Positions 15,874 through 24,532 of a DNA stretch of 38,843 nt are shown here, one piece after another. The translations under genes and the position numbers were made by a program. Each line of letters begins with the position of its first letter. The first letter of the stretch is position 1. The stretch is from CAZNDN01 sp964571815 (GTDB lineage Bacteria; Fibrobacterota; Chitinivibrionia; Chitinivibrionales; WJKA01), in assembly GCA_964571815.1 (NCBI GenBank), contig CAZNDN010000024.1, forward strand, positions 1-38,843. Reading direction: 5' to 3'. Under the pieces are notes generated by a model, which saw nothing but the letters and a program-made list of their open reading frames with translations, was not told the DNA's origin and made no database searches.

Positions 15874-18024
15874 ATGTTTCGAGCTCCGGCACTCCTTGTC
15901 CCCGTTCTCCTCTGCCTTGCGATGCAAATTCGGCCCCAATCGCTGAGCCGCGAAATTGTCGAGCGGATTAGCTCATCGACCGTCTACCTGGAGATGCGGC
16001 AGGAGATTGCCGTGGCATCGGAGCCCGTCTCCAGTTCGGCGACGGGGTTTCTGGTATCCGATCGAGGTCACGTGGTCACCAGCTACCACGCGATTGCGCC
16101 GGTCGTAAGCGGTTCGGGGATTTCCTTTCCCGCCCCGCTCACTGCGCTTCGAGTGATTATTCACAGCGGTACTCCCGAGCAGGTCGACCTTCCGGGCCGT
16201 GTGGTCGCCGTTGACAAGGACCACGACCTCGCGGTCGTGAAAATTGACTATGACGGCGGTGATGCCCTGCCCCGGGGCTCGTCGGACTCCCTGATTGCGA
16301 CCACTCCGGTGTGGGCGTTCGGCTATCCTTACGGCGAAGCGTTCTCGGTGCTCCATCGAGGACCCGAGATCTCCGTCTCCCGCGGCACGGTTTCGGCGCT
16401 GCGCCACGATGACCGGGGCAAGGTGCAGCTTGTGCAGATCGACGTACCCGTGAATCCGGGCAATTCCGGCGGTCCACTGGTTGACCGGTCCGGTTCGGTG
16501 GTCGGCATTGTCAACCTCCGCGTTCCCTCGCAGGTCAATTTCGCGGTGCCCGTAGCGTTTCTCACGGCATTGCTGCGCACGTTGGATCCCGACCGTCCGC
16601 TGCCCGACTCCTCGACCCTGCGGATCGTGTCGACGCCTCCGGGGGCTTCGGTTTTCAGCAACAGCGTTTTCGCCGGCCACACCCCCCTTGACTCGTTCCG
16701 GGTACCGTCGGCCCGCCAGGTACTGTACGTTATCAAGGACGGATACGAAGCGTGGATGAGCGACACGGCGATACTCGGTGACGGAGCGGTGGAGCCTGGG
16801 CTGACGCCGTATCGCGGCATGCCCCTGCGCATCGCCGGAGAAAGCGACGGCGGGAGGCCGTGCGAACGGAGTCCGGCGGGATCGATGCCCGAAACGGCGG
16901 TGCTGCTGGCCGAGGATTTCGACGATCAGGCACGGTTTGAATCGTGGAAGCAGACCACCGGAGGTACGTCGAAGCGCACGTGGTTTCTGCGCGACGGAGC
17001 GGTTCATCAGCACGAAAGCGACGAGATGCTGCACGCGCTTTTCCTCGGTGAGCGTTCCTGGAAACACTATTCGGTGAGTGTGAAGACGTGGATTCGCGAC
17101 GAGCACGACGACAGCAGGGCGGGGCTCATTTTCCGGGAGACCGATGAAGGCTTCTATCTGTTTCGCATCCACAAGGAGTCGGACAAGGCTCAACTGGCCT
17201 ATCATTCCCGTCACCCCTTCGGCTGGTTCATCCTTGCCGAAAGCGCACTCGACAGGGACATCGGCGATTCCTCGCACGTGCTGCGGGTCGATGTCCGCGG
17301 CGACAGCATCCACTGCTTTCTGGACGGCGCGTGCGTATTCGACCGGCGGGAGGGCTACTCCGACCGCGGCGGCACGGGCCTGTACTCCGTCGAGAGCAAG
17401 GCAAGCTTCGACAGCCTTCGTGTTGTAGAACTCGGGCCGGCCCGCACCGGGCCGCTGAGCCCCGGGCCACTGGTCTCCTTCTGGTTTACCGATGAGTTTG
17501 ATTACCGGTCGGTGTGGTGGCGAAATCGTGCCGATCACTCTCCCGCCCCCGCTCCCTGGCGATTCTCCGACGCCGGCTGTGCGCAGGTCATGGATGATAC
17601 CGTGACGCGCCTGGGAGAGATAACCCGCTATGAACTGGTCAACCTTGCGGCGGATTTGCTGGTGACCGCCGGCGGGGGAGCCGACGAAGCGCACTACGGG
17701 TTTGTTTTCCGGAAACGCGGTGCCGAGTACTGGGCCGTGCTTCTTACCGGAGAGCGACGAGGGCTTCACGTGGTGCATCGGGGCGCCGACGGCCGGTCGC
17801 GGGTGCGGGTGCGTCGACAGCTTCCCCTTGATCCGTTTGAACAAACCGTTCGCCTGGGCATTTCGGTGCGGGGCTCCACGGTCATGTGTATGGTACAGGG
17901 ACAGACCATCTTCTCCGGGCGCCTCAGAGGGCTGTCCGAGCATTCCGGCCGGGTCGGTATTGTCGGTCGAGGCGTACCGTTGATTCTCCACCGGCTCACC
18001 GTTTCCTCGGCGCACCCCGGCTGA
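15874..18024 (+). CDS. Exported trypsin-like protease with PEGA and two concanavalin-like modules
   Basis: This 716-residue protein has a signal peptide (FRAPALLVPVLLCLAMQ), then a chymotrypsin-fold protease domain of the DegP/HtrA class, about residues 25-235, with a complete triad: His72 in TSYHAI, Asp118 in DHDLAVVKI and Ser198 in GNSGGP. It has no PDZ domain. Instead a PEGA-like beta domain (STPPGASVFSNSVFAG...) follows at about 249-295. Two jelly-roll modules of the LamG/DUF1080 type come next, at about 348-523 and 535-712 (LAEDFDDQARFESWKQ, then FTDEFDYRSVWWRN). The modules probably bind polysaccharide or protein outside the inner membrane. The ATG at 15874 has a weak AGAGG site. The gene stands alone between divergent cobO and a convergent remnant. 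Confidence 0.87.
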   Translation: MFRAPALLVPVLLCLAMQIRPQSLSREIVERISSSTVYLEMRQEIAVASEPVSSSATGFLVSDRGHVVTSYHAIAPVVSGSGISFPAPLTALRVIIHSGTPEQVDLPGRVVAVDKDHDLAVVKIDYDGGDALPRGSSDSLIATTPVWAFGYPYGEAFSVLHRGPEISVSRGTVSALRHDDRGKVQLVQIDVPVNPGNSGGPLVDRSGSVVGIVNLRVPSQVNFAVPVAFLTALLRTLDPDRPLPDSSTLRIVSTPPGASVFSNSVFAGHTPLDSFRVPSARQVLYVIKDGYEAWMSDTAILGDGAVEPGLTPYRGMPLRIAGESDGGRPCERSPAGSMPETAVLLAEDFDDQARFESWKQTTGGTSKRTWFLRDGAVHQHESDEMLHALFLGERSWKHYSVSVKTWIRDEHDDSRAGLIFRETDEGFYLFRIHKESDKAQLAYHSRHPFGWFILAESALDRDIGDSSHVLRVDVRGDSIHCFLDGACVFDRREGYSDRGGTGLYSVESKASFDSLRVVELGPARTGPLSPGPLVSFWFTDEFDYRSVWWRNRADHSPAPAPWRFSDAGCAQVMDDTVTRLGEITRYELVNLAADLLVTAGGGADEAHYGFVFRKRGAEYWAVLLTGERRGLHVVHRGADGRSRVRVRRQLPLDPFEQTVRLGISVRGSTVMCMVQGQTIFSGRLRGLSEHSGRVGIVGRGVPLILHRLTVSSAHPG

Positions 18025-18103
18025 GACCCTCCGTCACCCGGGCGTGCATCCGTCGGAACGTCGGGCGGTCGTCGTTTGGCACGGTGCTTCGTGATCCGGA
18101 TTC

Positions 18104-18229
18104 TCAGCGGCCGGTTATTGATCTGTTCCGGGAGCGGGCCTGCACCTGAAGGGCCTTGAGCCGGTAGTATTCGCTTTCCCGCCGCATCAGCTCATCGTGA
18201 CTCCCCTCTTCCACGCACCGGCCGCCGTC
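18104..18229 (-). pseudogene. C-terminal tail of an ABC-exporter ATPase (remnant)
   Basis: On the minus strand, directly across the stop of the upstream outer-membrane gene, a frame reads DGGRCVEEGSHDELMRRE, then SEYYRLKALQ, and ends with TGA at 18104. This is the usual last 40 residues of ABC-exporter nucleotide-binding domains (the 'DGGxxVEEGTHDELL...YxxL' stretch after the H-loop). Everything before DGG, including Walker A and B and the signature motif, is absent, and the sequence upstream is an unrelated gene in another frame. It is therefore a truncated leftover with no start of its own. Confidence 0.7.
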
Positions 18230-19694
18230 ACGGCGCGAGTTCACACTCGGGGCAGGGAAATCCCCACATCACGTGGAGGGTCCCACCGATTTCCGCTCCC
18301 CGCCTGGGCCGGAACAGAAAATCGCCCAGCGCCCGGTATCTCAACGCAAAGGTGAGTTCGGTTTCCACAATCTCAAGCTCGATGCCCGAAGAGTATCGTT
18401 CCCAGCTTCCCGCCGTCCATATCACACGGAGCGGCAACGCTCCTCCGTCGAACCCGTTTTCCACGGCGGCGGCAACCGCGGGTTTGACCGGAAGGCCCAG
18501 TTCGCCGGCAAGGGGCAGGCGGCAGCCGACGGTCAGCAGACGGTAGGCCGAAAGCCACTGCATGATTGTGTTGTCTCCGTTGCGCGAGCGATTGCACCAA
18601 CCGACTTCCAGATTCGCACAGGGAATACGGGGCAGGACAAGGCCCTTGCCGGTACGCACCAGGGAGTGCTCGAGCGTGACCGCCGACGTATCGCGCGAGA
18701 GCTTCCACAGCGAAAGACTGTCTCCCTCAATGAAATACCCCGCCCGCATGATCCCCGACTTCCACACCATAGCGCCGACATCGCGCAGATACAGGGATAT
18801 GGCGGCCGATTCGGTGCGTGCCGCCACTCCCCCGTCGAGATCGAATCCGTGGCCGTTGACCGGAAACCCTTCCCTGAACGGGCCGTCAAACGAGAAGCCG
18901 TCGTTCATGCCCATTCCCGCGCTGATCACTTCGCCGCGGCCGGTGATACTCAGCACGTGGTTGTCGGTGAAAACAAGGGAGCCTTCGTCGGTCCGCACCA
19001 GCAGCAGCGCGTGGCCCACGCGCCAGGCGCCCCCCACGCCCCACGACAGGCGAATGTCGGGGATCCACTGCGCAAGCCACCGAAGGTTCACGGCGCGGGC
19101 CCAGGCGCCTCCCAGTTCGGTGGCTACGGTCATTTTCGCGTCCAGATCGTGAAATTCGAGCGTGTTCCCGGGCTGCAAGCCCTGGTCGGGCGAAAAAAAC
19201 ACCGTCGGCAGCTCGCCCGGGATATGGAAGTAGCCCTCGGTTGACGTCTCCACGTATGCGCCCCATCCGCGCGGCAGGGCAACCCCGGAATACCGGTGTG
19301 CCGCACTCAGCAGGTGCAGGTCCAGATGAGCCCGAACATCGATTCCCTCTTCAAGCTCCCGTGCAATGCGACGCGAAGCCTCGTCGGGATCGGACCCATA
19401 CAGGTCAAAACTCTCAAGCAGCAGGTGAGCAAACCAGTTATCGGGTCCCGACCTGCCGAAGAGCAGGCTGAGCGGATCGGGAATGACCAGGCGGCTGTTG
19501 CCCAGGGATGTTTGCGGTGAGAATGCCTGAATGCCCCACCTCGGGTGCGTGCCGGCGGCAAGAAGTGCCGGGTTGCCGCGCGATCCGTGCAGCAGCACTC
19601 CCGGCGAAAACGGTGAGCGAAGTTCATGGACAAACCCGTCGGCGCTCAGCACGAAGCGCGGGCAGACGAGACAAAGGGAGCACGCGAGGGCCAC
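18228..19694 (-). CDS. Probable outer-membrane beta-barrel protein
   Basis: This protein of about 488 residues has a signal-like N-terminus (ALACSLCLVCPRFVLSA), an early region typical of barrel proteins described as DUF5723-like (HGSRGNPALLAAGTHPRWGIQAFSPQTSLGN), and many alternating hydrophobic/polar strands towards the C-terminus (GGALPLRVIWTAGSW, LTFALRYRALGDFLFRP). I infer an outer-membrane location; the family assignment is tentative. The start is uncertain: the frame is open into the preceding gene, and I chose the GTG at 19694, which places the signal peptide at the N-terminus although no good ribosome site is seen; an ATG at 19811 would add 39 residues. It follows the 725-residue exported protein in the same operon. 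Its stop is fused to an ABC-ATPase remnant. Confidence 0.65.
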   Translation of the reverse strand: MALACSLCLVCPRFVLSADGFVHELRSPFSPGVLLHGSRGNPALLAAGTHPRWGIQAFSPQTSLGNSRLVIPDPLSLLFGRSGPDNWFAHLLLESFDLYGSDPDEASRRIARELEEGIDVRAHLDLHLLSAAHRYSGVALPRGWGAYVETSTEGYFHIPGELPTVFFSPDQGLQPGNTLEFHDLDAKMTVATELGGAWARAVNLRWLAQWIPDIRLSWGVGGAWRVGHALLLVRTDEGSLVFTDNHVLSITGRGEVISAGMGMNDGFSFDGPFREGFPVNGHGFDLDGGVAARTESAAISLYLRDVGAMVWKSGIMRAGYFIEGDSLSLWKLSRDTSAVTLEHSLVRTGKGLVLPRIPCANLEVGWCNRSRNGDNTIMQWLSAYRLLTVGCRLPLAGELGLPVKPAVAAAVENGFDGGALPLRVIWTAGSWERYSSGIELEIVETELTFALRYRALGDFLFRPRRGAEIGGTLHVMWGFPCPECELAP

Positions 19695-19755
19695 GGCCCG
19701 GACACGGCGCGGGGTTCGTCCCGGGCTTCTCGTTCCTCCCGCTGCCCGGTCGCGC

Positions 19756-21933
19756 TCAGGGCCGAAGGAGTCCGGTCGTGGATTGAATCCCCTCCAGCGT
19801 GAGGAGAGCATCGATATCGACATGGTCCGTATCATGCAGAGCATCGGTGGCGGCCGGGGGAATGATCAGTCTCCACCTGAAAAAAACTGAATCGGCCGAG
19901 AGGACCCTTTTAAGATCGTCCTCATCCAGCACAACCAGGTTGCGAAGGGTCTCGTTTCGAACGGGCAGACCGATTCCCTCTCTGCCGGTAATGGGAATGA
20001 AGCAGCTCTCTTGTGCCGATTGCAGAATAGCCGGACAGATCCTGCTTTCCTCAAGCTCTTCCAGTACCCGATAGTGTTGTCGTGTGCAACCCAGGCCGAA
20101 GAGTGTGCCGCTCAGGGCCGAGGAATTCCCCATGGTGAACGAGGCCGAGAGTCTCGCCTCGCTGAGATTGCGCACCCGCGGCAGCGTTGCCGGCACGGCT
20201 GCCGCGGTGTGTCCCAGACTAATGCCGATCGTATCCTCGATTCCCCAGGCCAGGTAGAGATCCAGACGGACGATCGCCTCGGCCTCCAGATCGATGAAAG
20301 CCCCCGAGGGCGTGCAGGAAACGACACCACTGTCAAAATGAAGCCGGGAGTCGGGAGCAAACCGGTAGTCCATGACATAGCCTACCGAATCGGGAAGTTT
20401 ATTGACCAGTTGGCTGAGTTCGAAGTCTCTGGTGTACGACGTGTCGCGGTGGATGTTGTGCATGCTCCAGCGAAGTGTATCCCGGATAGATGGGGCGTTG
20501 GTCGGAAAGACCACGCATCGGCACTCCATGCTCTCGAAACGCGTTGCATCGGGAATCTTGAACGAGATGTCCAGGCTTACCTCCGTGCGCGCAAGGTGCA
20601 GCTTGCCCCGGAGGCAATCCAGGAGATCACCCGAATCCAGCGCGTCGACAGGCACCCGCTCCTCGGGGCCCGGCATCGCCTTCCCGTGCGCGTACGATCC
20701 GACAATACGGTCGATGCGCAGGGAGGGAGGCGGTAGATTGAGTCCCACGGCGGTGTGTTGATTCACGGTAATCCGCTTGCCGGGGTGAGCCACGTATCCT
20801 TTCACACGAACCGGCATCAGCGTGAACGCAAACCTGTCTATCCACCGTCCGAAAAGCCGGGCATCATCCAGCGCGACCCGAAACGTCCCCGTTTGCGGAT
20901 CGAGCGGATCCACGCTGCCGGCCAGAGCCAACGGCGCAATCGCACCCTTGAAGAAGGCCGTGTCCGGGGCGTGTCGGGTCAGCTCCTTCAACGACGAAAT
21001 CCCCTTTGTTTCGCAGTAGTTCCGATCCCAGACGTTGTCGATCACCGGCTCGAACCGGAATTCGATCGGAGTCGCGTTCTCCAGCTCCAATTCCAGTGCC
21101 GCGTGACCGATGTCCAGATAGTCCAGTCTGAAATCCGGCTCGGCAAAGGGGAGCGGTACGGTGAAATCGAAAACACACTCCAGCGCACTGTCCACCAAGC
21201 ACGCTTCTTCCACAGCCAGACCGTCGAGCGACAGGATAGCCACGATCGTATCGTCGGGATGGATGACCGTCCCGGGTGCGACGACCGTGCTCAGCGAGGC
21301 GATACAACTGTCCGAACAGGACTTGCCGGCAACATCGGCGGGAATCCTCACGGAATCGCCCGGCGAGAACTCCGCAACCGGTCCGTGCAGCACGAATGTG
21401 GTATCGTTGGAACGCACACGTACGACCGTATTGTGAAGGGTAAGACTGCGTGAGCGGTTCACCAGTGTCAGGAAAACCGGCTCCGAGGACTCATGAAAGG
21501 TGACGTGGTCGATCACGGAGCAGGTAACGGTATCCACCGAGCGGTACGGCAGCGCCCGCGGAAGCGGGTCCGGCATTTTCTCGCGGGACAGGGGATACTT
21601 GAATGTAATGTCGGGCACCCCTCGAAGACGCATGATTCCAAGAGAATCGGAACCTCGTACGCCGGCGAGCGTATACAGTGGGTACCGTGAACCGGTGCGG
21701 ACCGTATCGGTAAGATTGACCGAGAACGTATCCCCCACCCTGGTCCCGTCTTCCCTGATGTCAATCTCGTCGCCGGGAATCGACAGAGCATCGCCTATGT
21801 TGACTCGTTCCCGAAGCAGCGGGACCGTAAAATTAACCCGCCACGCCGCGGCGTCATTGTCGCCGGGAACGGTACACCTCAGACAGGTGAGGCTCGCAGC
21901 CAGCACGAAGACGTACGAACATCGTCGATACAC
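19756..21933 (-). CDS. Large exported protein of unknown function
   Basis: This 725-residue protein has a hydrophobic signal (YVFVLAASLTCLRC). The cysteines near its end make a lipoprotein possible, but the lipobox is not canonical. The rest is beta-rich and acidic, with many D/T/S-rich strands, and keeps a pattern of short Ig-like segments (VFLTLVNRSRSLTLHNTVVRV, LELENATPIEFRFEPVID). I do not recognise a family. The GTG at 21933 has GAAGGGGCGAG upstream and a good promoter about 95 bases before it. It lies directly before the probable outer-membrane barrel gene, so the two may be partners at the cell surface. Confidence 0.8.
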   Translation of the reverse strand: MYRRCSYVFVLAASLTCLRCTVPGDNDAAAWRVNFTVPLLRERVNIGDALSIPGDEIDIREDGTRVGDTFSVNLTDTVRTGSRYPLYTLAGVRGSDSLGIMRLRGVPDITFKYPLSREKMPDPLPRALPYRSVDTVTCSVIDHVTFHESSEPVFLTLVNRSRSLTLHNTVVRVRSNDTTFVLHGPVAEFSPGDSVRIPADVAGKSCSDSCIASLSTVVAPGTVIHPDDTIVAILSLDGLAVEEACLVDSALECVFDFTVPLPFAEPDFRLDYLDIGHAALELELENATPIEFRFEPVIDNVWDRNYCETKGISSLKELTRHAPDTAFFKGAIAPLALAGSVDPLDPQTGTFRVALDDARLFGRWIDRFAFTLMPVRVKGYVAHPGKRITVNQHTAVGLNLPPPSLRIDRIVGSYAHGKAMPGPEERVPVDALDSGDLLDCLRGKLHLARTEVSLDISFKIPDATRFESMECRCVVFPTNAPSIRDTLRWSMHNIHRDTSYTRDFELSQLVNKLPDSVGYVMDYRFAPDSRLHFDSGVVSCTPSGAFIDLEAEAIVRLDLYLAWGIEDTIGISLGHTAAAVPATLPRVRNLSEARLSASFTMGNSSALSGTLFGLGCTRQHYRVLEELEESRICPAILQSAQESCFIPITGREGIGLPVRNETLRNLVVLDEDDLKRVLSADSVFFRWRLIIPPAATDALHDTDHVDIDALLTLEGIQSTTGLLRP

Positions 21934-22026
21934 TTTCTCGCCCCTTCTTTCGCCCGGTCGCCGCTGGTACGGGAAACCCCTGCGACGACGCTCCGGCGGA
22001 GCCTGTCGAACAGCAGCCCCGGAAAG

Positions 22027-22056
22027 ATTCTAACACTGCCACGTGGTCCGCGTCAA
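22027..22056 (-). promoter_or_regulatory. Candidate promoter for the exported-protein/barrel operon
   Basis: On the minus strand TTGACG (22056-22051) is followed after 18 bases by TAGAAT (22032-22027), about 95 bases before the GTG at 21933. Confidence 0.55.
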
Positions 22057-22111
22057 ACGCCCCCTCGAATACTGTCGCCGTGGCGAGCGCACCGGTGAGG
22101 TGTCGCCCGGT

Positions 22112-22831
22112 ATGAACCGAAACGTATCTTTTGAGGTTATGCCGCGAATTCCGCATGTTTCGTATCGGATACGCCCCGCGACCGCACGTATCGTTATCGG
22201 TTTCATCGTGACGGTTTGCGTGTCGGTATGCTACGCCCGCCGGGAAGCTGCCGAGTTCACGGAGGACGACACGCTTTCGAGCGAAGACCGGAGGGAACTG
22301 GAGGAAAAGTACTCCGATCCGAACACGTTCGCCGAGAAAGAACTGCGGGACGTCCGCAGAATCAAGGCGGGCCGTTTCGGCACCCTGCCGCCCGTCTGGG
22401 TTGACGCATCGCTGGGCTTCGCACGGGGCCTGGATGTCGGGGCGCAGTTCGGATTGTCGGTCTCCCCGTGGATCGGCCACGTTGCCGGTATCCGGTTTTC
22501 CACGTTCCGGGAAATTCAGCTCTGTTCCTACCCGGTTTGTCCGCCTCCCGACTACTACACGGACCTGAGTCTTCTGTACGGTTTCCATTACTGTATCGGG
22601 CGGTTCGCGCTTCGCGCTCACACCGGACTCGGGGTTGCGTACAGCGGTGAATTCACTGAGAAGACGAGTCATGAACGCGTCGCTCCCAACGTACCGATTC
22701 TGGCCGGGGTACTGTTCGAGCCGACCCGGTCGTTCGGGTTCGGTCCGGTTCTGCTTGTCAACCTCAACGGCCGGCAACGTGTCGTTTCGGGTGCTCTGTT
22801 GATGGAAATCGGCGAGCTTGATCGTCCATGA
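22112..22831 (+). CDS. Small envelope protein, probable outer-membrane barrel
   Basis: This protein of about 239 residues has an N-terminal hydrophobic segment (ARIVIGFIVTVCVSVCYA) that looks like a signal peptide. A short acidic helical stretch (SSEDRRELEEKYSDP) follows, then about 150 residues of alternating strands with glycine and aromatic residues (VDASLGFARGLDVGAQFGLSV, RAHTGLGVAYSGEF, GFGPVLLVNLNG), as in small outer-membrane beta-barrels. No family is recognised. The start is uncertain: ATG 22112 was chosen; ATG 22139 and GTG 22043 are also in frame. It diverges from the exported-protein operon. Confidence 0.62.
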   Translation: MNRNVSFEVMPRIPHVSYRIRPATARIVIGFIVTVCVSVCYARREAAEFTEDDTLSSEDRRELEEKYSDPNTFAEKELRDVRRIKAGRFGTLPPVWVDASLGFARGLDVGAQFGLSVSPWIGHVAGIRFSTFREIQLCSYPVCPPPDYYTDLSLLYGFHYCIGRFALRAHTGLGVAYSGEFTEKTSHERVAPNVPILAGVLFEPTRSFGFGPVLLVNLNGRQRVVSGALLMEIGELDRP

Positions 22832-22867
22832 GAGCTGCAGAGCGCGGCGGAAGAATGGATGCGGTGC

Positions 22868-22896
22868 TTGCGGCGCCGCGGTGTGAGTGGTATAAT
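22868..22896 (+). promoter_or_regulatory. Strong sigma-70 promoter
   Basis: TTGCGG at 22868-22873 is followed after exactly 17 bases by a perfect TATAAT at 22891-22896. It lies about 95 bases before the start of the following exported helical-repeat gene. Confidence 0.7.
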
Positions 22897-22989
22897 CCAC
22901 GGACAACCCTGCCGCTACGGAAACGTGCCGGGTGGAACGTTCACTGCCGGGACGGTTCGGTTTCGGGCGCGGCCCGCGGGTAACATCGA

Positions 22990-24501
22990 TTGCACGGTAC
23001 TATCGCACATTTGTGGTCCCTGAGAGGACTTCCGGGTACGCCGGTGTGGCTTCTGCTGCTGGGCATGACGGTTGCCGCGGGTTCTCAACAGACGGCTCAG
23101 AAACGGCCGTTCAGCCCCGAGGCGCTGGAGTGGTTGATCGGTCGTGGAGAGTACGATCGCTTCGATTACTTCGTATCCTGCTATCAGCGCCTTCACCCGG
23201 ATACGGCCGTCCTCTGGGAACTTCGCGGACGCAGGTACTTCGACGAGGCCATGAGGGAGCCGACCGGACCGGCGGCATCGTCCGCTCACCCGCGGCGCGG
23301 TCCTACGGGGGGAATTCCCCGCAAGTACCCCGACTACCTTCGCCACCCCCCACTCCGGTTTGCTCCCGGTGTTTCCCGCGGTGACTCCAGCGTGCATCCC
23401 CTCATGCACAAGGCTTTCAGCGCACTTCGTACGGCACGACGGTTCGGGGCCGACAGCGTTGCCGTCGCCGCGGAAATCTGTCGAATGGCTCTCGCCGCTC
23501 ATCATATCGACTGTTTCATCGACGAAGCACTCGCAATGGCGCGGGGGGATACCGTTCCCGACACGCTTTTTCAATTGACCCGGCGGTTTCTGCGACGGGC
23601 TCGGACACCGGGTGAGCGGATCCGGTTGCGTGAGCTGGCCGCGGATCTGCAGCGGTACCATCCCGACGACCTCCGACTCGAGCGTCTCCTTGACGGGGCC
23701 GACAGCATCGCAACGAACGATACGGCCGACCTGGAGGCCCTTCGCACGGCCGCAAACGTTGCCATGATAGAGGGAGATTTTGCCCGCGCCACACATCTTG
23801 CCCGGGCCCGCCATCGTCACTCGCACGAGCTTCTTGACCTGGAAATCGCCGCGATATGCGCCCTGGCCCATGACTCTGTTCGGGCCGCGGCCCTGCGGGA
23901 GAGGATTGTGTCCTCACCGGACTATGCGGATTCGCTTTCCGTGTCCCGGTTTCTGTTCGACGAGCGTAGCGGCGGCTCGATGCCCGGGGATTCGGGGAGC
24001 ACGCTCCGGGTCTTCTCCGGTGATTTGTTCTGTCTGAATTTCCCGCTGTTTCGCATTCGGTATCGGCGCAATCGCGATCGTGTCGCGCTGTACCTGCACA
24101 AGGCCGCGGCATTCTACGTATGCGGCCGCTACGACAGCGCGGCGTTTTACAATCTCAATCTCCTGCGAAAACTGAGTCCCGACAGCGACCTCGGCCCCCG
24201 CGCGCTGTTCAATCTTGCCGGGGAGTACTATGCGCAGGGCAAATACGACCTTTCGTACGTGCGTTTCATGAACCTGTACCGGCATTTTGACGGGTGGAAG
24301 GACCCGGGAGTACGGTACGCACTCGGCCTGGTGCACGAACAGCTCGGGGACCGGGTTATGGCACGACACCACCTGAGCTACGCGGCGGAAAATCCGGAGC
24401 CCTATTACGAGCGGTATTACGCACTCAGCCGGAGAGCCGCGAAGAGGCTGCGCGGCCTGGGCCGGGATCGCCGGGGGAGCGCCCTGCTTCAGGTGGAGTG
24501 A
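22990..24501 (+). CDS. Exported helical-repeat (TPR-like) protein
   Basis: This protein of up to 503 residues has an N-terminal hydrophobic signal (VWLLLLGMTVAAGSQ) and is otherwise helical. The last 150 residues read as TPR-type repeats (KAAAFYVCGRYDSAAFYNLNLL, ALFNLAGEYYAQGKYDLSYVRF, ALGLVHEQLGDRVMARHHLSYA). The middle is arginine- and aspartate-rich without a recognisable domain. The start is uncertain: the frame opens at TTG 22990, and a GTG at 23044 would place the signal directly at the N-terminus. It has its own strong promoter. It is convergent with the TonB receptor gene, with only 31 bases between the stops. It probably works in the periplasm; the role is unknown. Confidence 0.75.
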   Translation: MHGTIAHLWSLRGLPGTPVWLLLLGMTVAAGSQQTAQKRPFSPEALEWLIGRGEYDRFDYFVSCYQRLHPDTAVLWELRGRRYFDEAMREPTGPAASSAHPRRGPTGGIPRKYPDYLRHPPLRFAPGVSRGDSSVHPLMHKAFSALRTARRFGADSVAVAAEICRMALAAHHIDCFIDEALAMARGDTVPDTLFQLTRRFLRRARTPGERIRLRELAADLQRYHPDDLRLERLLDGADSIATNDTADLEALRTAANVAMIEGDFARATHLARARHRHSHELLDLEIAAICALAHDSVRAAALRERIVSSPDYADSLSVSRFLFDERSGGSMPGDSGSTLRVFSGDLFCLNFPLFRIRYRRNRDRVALYLHKAAAFYVCGRYDSAAFYNLNLLRKLSPDSDLGPRALFNLAGEYYAQGKYDLSYVRFMNLYRHFDGWKDPGVRYALGLVHEQLGDRVMARHHLSYAAENPEPYYERYYALSRRAAKRLRGLGRDRRGSALLQVE

Positions 24502-24532
24502 AGGCCGGAAAACTCCAGGGGGGAACGGGCGC

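Noticed and set aside
15973..18015. 680-codon open frame on the minus strand opposite the protease gene
   Set aside because: It mirrors the protease codon by codon, has no recognisable motif and no ribosome site; long antisense frames are common in high-GC coding DNA.
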